Assembly: GCF_963966145.1 (NCBI RefSeq)
Contig: NC_091049.1
Coordinates: 3,720,001-3,784,000 of the forward strand
Length of the DNA stretch: 64,000 nt
Reading direction: 5' to 3'
Origin: Tenebrio molitor
Lineage: Eukaryota > Arthropoda > Insecta > Coleoptera > Tenebrionidae
This document shows positions 61,889-64,000 of this stretch, one piece after another. Numbering within the stretch: the stretch's first letter is position 1; each line of letters opens with the position of its first letter. A model generated the notes under the pieces. That model did not search any database. It had not been told where the DNA came from and worked only from the letters and a program-made list of their open reading frames with translations. A program made the translations under genes and the position numbers.

Positions 61889-62505
61889 CCTGCATAAGGA
61901 TCTTTTTTCTCCACTAGTGAGGGAAGTGATTTACTTTCCTCACATGTGATGGAAACGCCTACTTTCCTCTTTAAATTGAGTGATGGAAAAATGTCATTTT
62001 CAAACTTGACGTTGACAAAACAAAATTTCAATCATGTAGTTGTCCCGCATTATCCTCCGTGTGAGGCTTTCCATCATAATCTGCATTAAAAACTTCTTAC
62101 TTTGTTTTGTGTCAATAGAGATTATCACACAACCACGAAAGTCCAACACGTTTGGTCGTAAAATGTTATAACAAATTATCACCGTGTGAACAAGATTTCA
62201 CAGTCTCTGTATTTAATCAAACAATCAAAGAAATCTTAATTAGCAAAACCATAAACCAATATTACACATTTGATGAGTTGACTCATAAATTATTATATTT
62301 TTTTCGAACTGAATATAAAAAATTTTTAGCCTCATTTCTATATGACATGTTTACACATTTTGAGCAGGTACGGTATCTTGATTTTTACATATTAACCAAA
62401 CTATCTGTCATTTTACCGCACGGAGTGTGTAAACTAACACGAAAATTTTAAGCTTTCAGAGACCTCCAAAAAAACTGTTAGCTTATCATAAATAAAGTCC
62501 ATTTA

Positions 62506-62954
62506 TACAGGGTGTAACAGAAAAAAGTGCATTTATTTTAACTGGTAATAGTACTCATCAATTACAACAATTTTTCTAAATAAAGTTTCTTGAAATTTGC
62601 AAAATTGAATTGCCATTTGTCCCTCCTTTATTTTGAATGCAATTTTATAAATCATAAAACTTTTTTAAAGAGGAATCGTAAAAACAGAATGTTTTTATTC
62701 CCTTCGTATTGCATTTGATGAATAAAAAGGTTTCACTTTCGTTTGTTTTTTGTTACCTCCTTGTTTTGCTTCTTTATTAAATGCAGTTAGATTAAAATCG
62801 TTGCACAGGCGGGTAAGCAAATCTTTGGTAAATTTAGATTAATTTTTAAAACCCTTCAGAATTTGTTTTCGAAAAAAAATTATTTAGAAAAGTTGTAGTA
62901 AATGAGTCCTATTACCAGTTAAAATAAGTGCACTTTTTTCTGTTACACCCTGTA
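62506..62954. repeat. MITE with ~45 bp nearly perfect terminal inverted repeats
   Basis: TACAGGGTGTAACAGAAAAA then AGTGCATTTATTTTAACTGG, TAATAG is inverted at the right end (CTATTACCAGTTAAAATAAG, then TGCACTTTTTTCTGTTACAC, CCTGTA). 449 bp, no coding frame. The TACAGGGTGT ends resemble those at 30805 and 13431. Confidence 0.88.
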
Positions 62955-64000
62955 CTAAGATAAAATACCGCTACCATTGATCTGTTCGGTTTTCAAAAAT
63001 GATATACTGATATACATAATTCTTTCGTTGAATATCCAACAAGAATGCATTCATTCTTTAATAGTCGTGGAGAAAATTACATATTACGAAACGCATATTA
63101 CGTGATAGTAGATAAATAAATGCAAGAATGCATAATTGCATACAATACATCTTCATCGTACACAGGAAAGTGTTAGACAAAACTAACTCGAGATCTATCA
63201 CCATGTTAGTATGTGATAGTTTAAAATAGGTATCTTTCTGATTCAAATCTACGGTCGATGGACAAATAAGAACTATTGACTATTGAACTGTCGATATATT
63301 TGTCAGTGTCTATATAATATGTCATACCAAAGTTAACCTATTTGTGATAAAGTCATAATTAAACGATGCAAATTTGTACATTTTGACTTGTAACTGTCAT
63401 TTTTGTCCCAGTTTTATTTGTCCATCGACTATACATTACACATTTTTACTTTTTATTATGCTTAAAAAGTCATTTTTCTTGACGGGTAAACCAAATATTT
63501 ACAAGTTTCTGCAGTAACTAATGTCGTGCACGAGATAATCTTGAAAAACACTCTTTTGCTTTCTTCCCTAACTCAAAACACCTTAATGAATCGTTTGAAA
63601 AACAATAGACAATGAAAACTGCAAAGTTCAAGTGTAAACTGTCAAATGTCAAATTTACAAAGCCAGAAGAGGCGGCAAATCTATACGTATATCATAAATC
63701 ACAACCAAGTACGATTACAGTGCTACAGTGTCATAGACATTCATAAGAACTCTGTTAACTAATACTCGTAGTGTGAATTTTTTACCAAAAATATCGAACG
63801 TTTTTGAAGATTCTTTTTATTTGTATGTTTTAGCTGATCTTGTAGTTTTTTGAATCGCAATTCCCAGAGATGCAGAAATGAAACATCACTTTTTAATGAA
63901 CTTACGATTAATGGAAACGCCGCTACACCCCACACTACTGTTTTCAAAACTGGTGCGATAGATTTTACTATTAAATTAGGCTGTTATAAAAAACTCTTAT

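Larger units (their letters stand above)
53255..64000. other. Gene-poor right end
   Basis: No confident coding exon. A GC-richer patch at 53400-54250 may be promoter-proximal DNA. It holds several MITEs (55003-55205, 55885-56172, 59547-59742, 59867-60080, 61542-61888, 62506-62954), a dispersed element (56790-57186), a simple AAAT/AAT repeat (about 56752-56790) and a possible solo LTR or non-coding transcript (about 57850-59290). Confidence 0.55.

Noticed and set aside
1..64000. Transfer or ribosomal RNA genes
   Set aside because: I saw no cloverleaf-type sequence with box A and B motifs and no rRNA-like stretch, though a covariance-model search was not possible.

Overview
The window is nuclear DNA of an insect. 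Its genes are split by very short GT-AG introns (mostly 45-60 bp), and compact gene clusters alternate with AT-rich, repeat-filled stretches. Gene content (an UNC-93-like protein, RAD54, PEN-2, an SLC37-type transporter, a fatty acyl-CoA reductase) fits insects in general. A short (TCAGG)n run, a motif used at telomeres of many beetles, hints at Coleoptera, but this is only weak evidence.

Layout. 263-5834 (+) holds the last two coding exons of a gene entering from the left; its serine-rich product is not recognised. It converges on an UNC-93-like gene (6312-18465, -) with six coding exons and a 7.4 kb intron full of transposon relics and one unexplained 117-codon reading frame. 18.6-34.6 kb has no confident gene: it carries a possible 5' exon of the UNC-93-like gene, a diverged tandem segmental duplication, and many short inverted-repeat elements (MITEs) and transposase remnants. 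35801-43274 is a dense cluster: a Spinster-like MFS transporter (+), RAD54/okra (-), pen-2 (+) and an SLC37-like sugar-phosphate exchanger (-). okra and pen-2 are head-to-head with 198 bp between start codons; the Spinster-like gene and okra, and pen-2 and the SLC37-like gene, are tail-to-tail. 45647-49800 (-) is a fatty acyl-CoA reductase whose first coding intron is almost wholly a tandem array of about eight units built around a foldback hairpin. 49.8-64 kb is again gene-poor; it holds candidate first exons of the reductase, a possible signal-peptide exon of a gene running to the right, a 37-codon small reading frame between good splice signals, and many MITEs.

The genes do not form one pathway: three are membrane transporters or transporter-like, one is a DNA-repair ATPase, one a gamma-secretase subunit, one a lipid enzyme. 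Every exon model given as confident was checked by hand for GT-AG borders and reading phase; each of the five complete core models sums to an exact multiple of three, and so does the UNC-93-like model with its added N-terminal exon. No new defence-like or otherwise unprecedented system is evident. The most unusual items are the hairpin array in the reductase intron, a 51-nt intron that leaves the SLC37-like frame open if retained, a one-codon first coding exon in okra, and a segmental duplication in which one copy preserves the empty insertion site of a MITE present in the other.
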